A stretch of 64,000 nt of DNA from Choristoneura fumiferana. Lineage: Eukaryota; Arthropoda; Insecta; Lepidoptera; Tortricidae. Under the pieces are notes generated by a model. That model searched no databases, was not told the DNA's origin, and worked only from the letters and a program-made list of their open reading frames with translations. The stretch's first letter is position 1. Each line of letters starts with the position of its first letter. This document shows positions 63,317 through 64,000 of this stretch, in pieces. The stretch covers positions 15,419,468 through 15,483,467 of the forward strand of contig NC_133478.1 of the NCBI RefSeq assembly GCF_025370935.1, in the 5' to 3' direction. The translations under genes and the position numbers were made by a program.

Positions 63317-64000
63317 ATTTTATGTAAAAAAAAAAATTTCATGATTTTTAATGATTTGTAGTCTATGTAAGTGAATCTCATAACGATTCCATTAAGCCCA
63401 AAAACAGGTTATTTTATAATATAGCTGGTACCTACGGTCTTCTTCATCAGGTCTAGTGCACCAAATGATAATTTCGGAATGTAAATAGTTGACTTGGTGT
63501 TAAAAGTGCCAAAATAGCTATAGGTGGGTTTATAAAATTTGAGGGTTTCCCTCGATTTCTCTAAGATCCCATCCTGACTTGGTGACAATGGGACCACCTT
63601 GGAATTATGTCCTTTAGAACAATAAATTGAAACTCGGCCCACAAGTGGCGGAGTTATCGCATAACAATAAAACTTAGAGACCAATCGAGAACCGCCTTTT
63701 TTGAAGTAGGTTGAAAAGCTAAAGATCGCCAAACATTTATAGTACCGTGACAGTTTCACGTTGCGAACCCAATATTAAATGTAGTTCTGCCAGTTCTGGA
63801 TGTTTGCCCCGAGAACGTTTTGTCTTGTTACGCTGAAAGTTTTGAAGGTGAAGTTTTCGTAGAATAAATGGACTACTGGAACTAGTGCGGTTCCCTTTAC
63901 GTTTATGGGCGCTGTGTATAAAGATGTTATATTCTTATATTGCACATGAGCTTTAGTTCGTTTCCTAAGCTGCACAGTGCTCTCTACGTAAGGTAGGCCC

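Larger units (their letters stand above)
58658..63979 (+). repeat. Direct duplication, copy B (~5.3 kb)
   Basis: Colinear with 20638-26154. Homology seems to fade after TTTCCTAAGCTGCACAGT at about 63979, but only ~20 bases of window remain. Specific to B: insertion 62183-62393 and the segment 62880-63290. Missing from B: the counterpart of about 25210-26088. Confidence 0.9.

Overview
The window looks like a transposable-element-rich intergenic region from a moth or butterfly (Lepidoptera). It is AT-rich and contains no convincing host exon, host gene or host RNA gene. Almost everything that can be recognised is a mobile element or its debris. The lepidopteran assignment is an inference from several repeat styles: two tRNA-headed SINE families, a 'GCCCGCG...TATGGAT' dispersed repeat, a 'GGGTTCCG...CGGAACCC' dispersed repeat, and RTE-type non-LTR tails ending in (GATGAT)n or (TAA)n. 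There is one 100-N assembly gap at 45462-45561.

Layout. 1-20.6 kb is a mosaic of SINEs, short palindromic MITEs and truncated non-LTR tails; several MITEs are nested in other repeats so cleanly that the empty site can be rebuilt. 20.64-26.15 kb is copy A of a ~5.4 kb direct duplication whose copy B lies at 58.66-63.98 kb. 26-35 kb holds more SINEs, a PIF/Harbinger-like and a hAT-like element, and a non-LTR C-terminal reading frame on the minus strand (30.6-31.0 kb). 35.3-39.1 kb contains a 5'-truncated RTE tail with target-site duplication, then a larger frameshifted non-LTR retrotransposon (endonuclease remnant, reverse transcriptase, poly-A). 40-49.6 kb contains a SINE with a perfect 17-bp duplication, a head-to-head inverted pair of repeat E, and mostly featureless AT-rich DNA.

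The centrepiece is a complete Ty3/gypsy LTR retrotransposon at 49993-57950. It has LTRs of 1163 and 1166 bp that differ by 3 substitutions and 5 small indels in my hand comparison, a 4-bp target duplication ACCC, a tRNA-Lys-type primer-binding site, gag with zinc knuckles, and pol (protease, reverse transcriptase, RNase H, integrase). Gag and pol are joined by a textbook-looking -1 ribosomal frameshift signal: heptamer A AAA AAC directly before the gag stop, 8-nt spacer, then a hairpin. The copy is young but carries apparent frameshift lesions in gag and at the pol C-terminus. It landed inside a copy of repeat E.

Functionally, the only coherent gene set is the gag-pol of this element. Everything else is non-autonomous or broken. 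No CRISPR, operon or other prokaryote-type system is present. All coordinates were read by eye; no alignment or database search was run.
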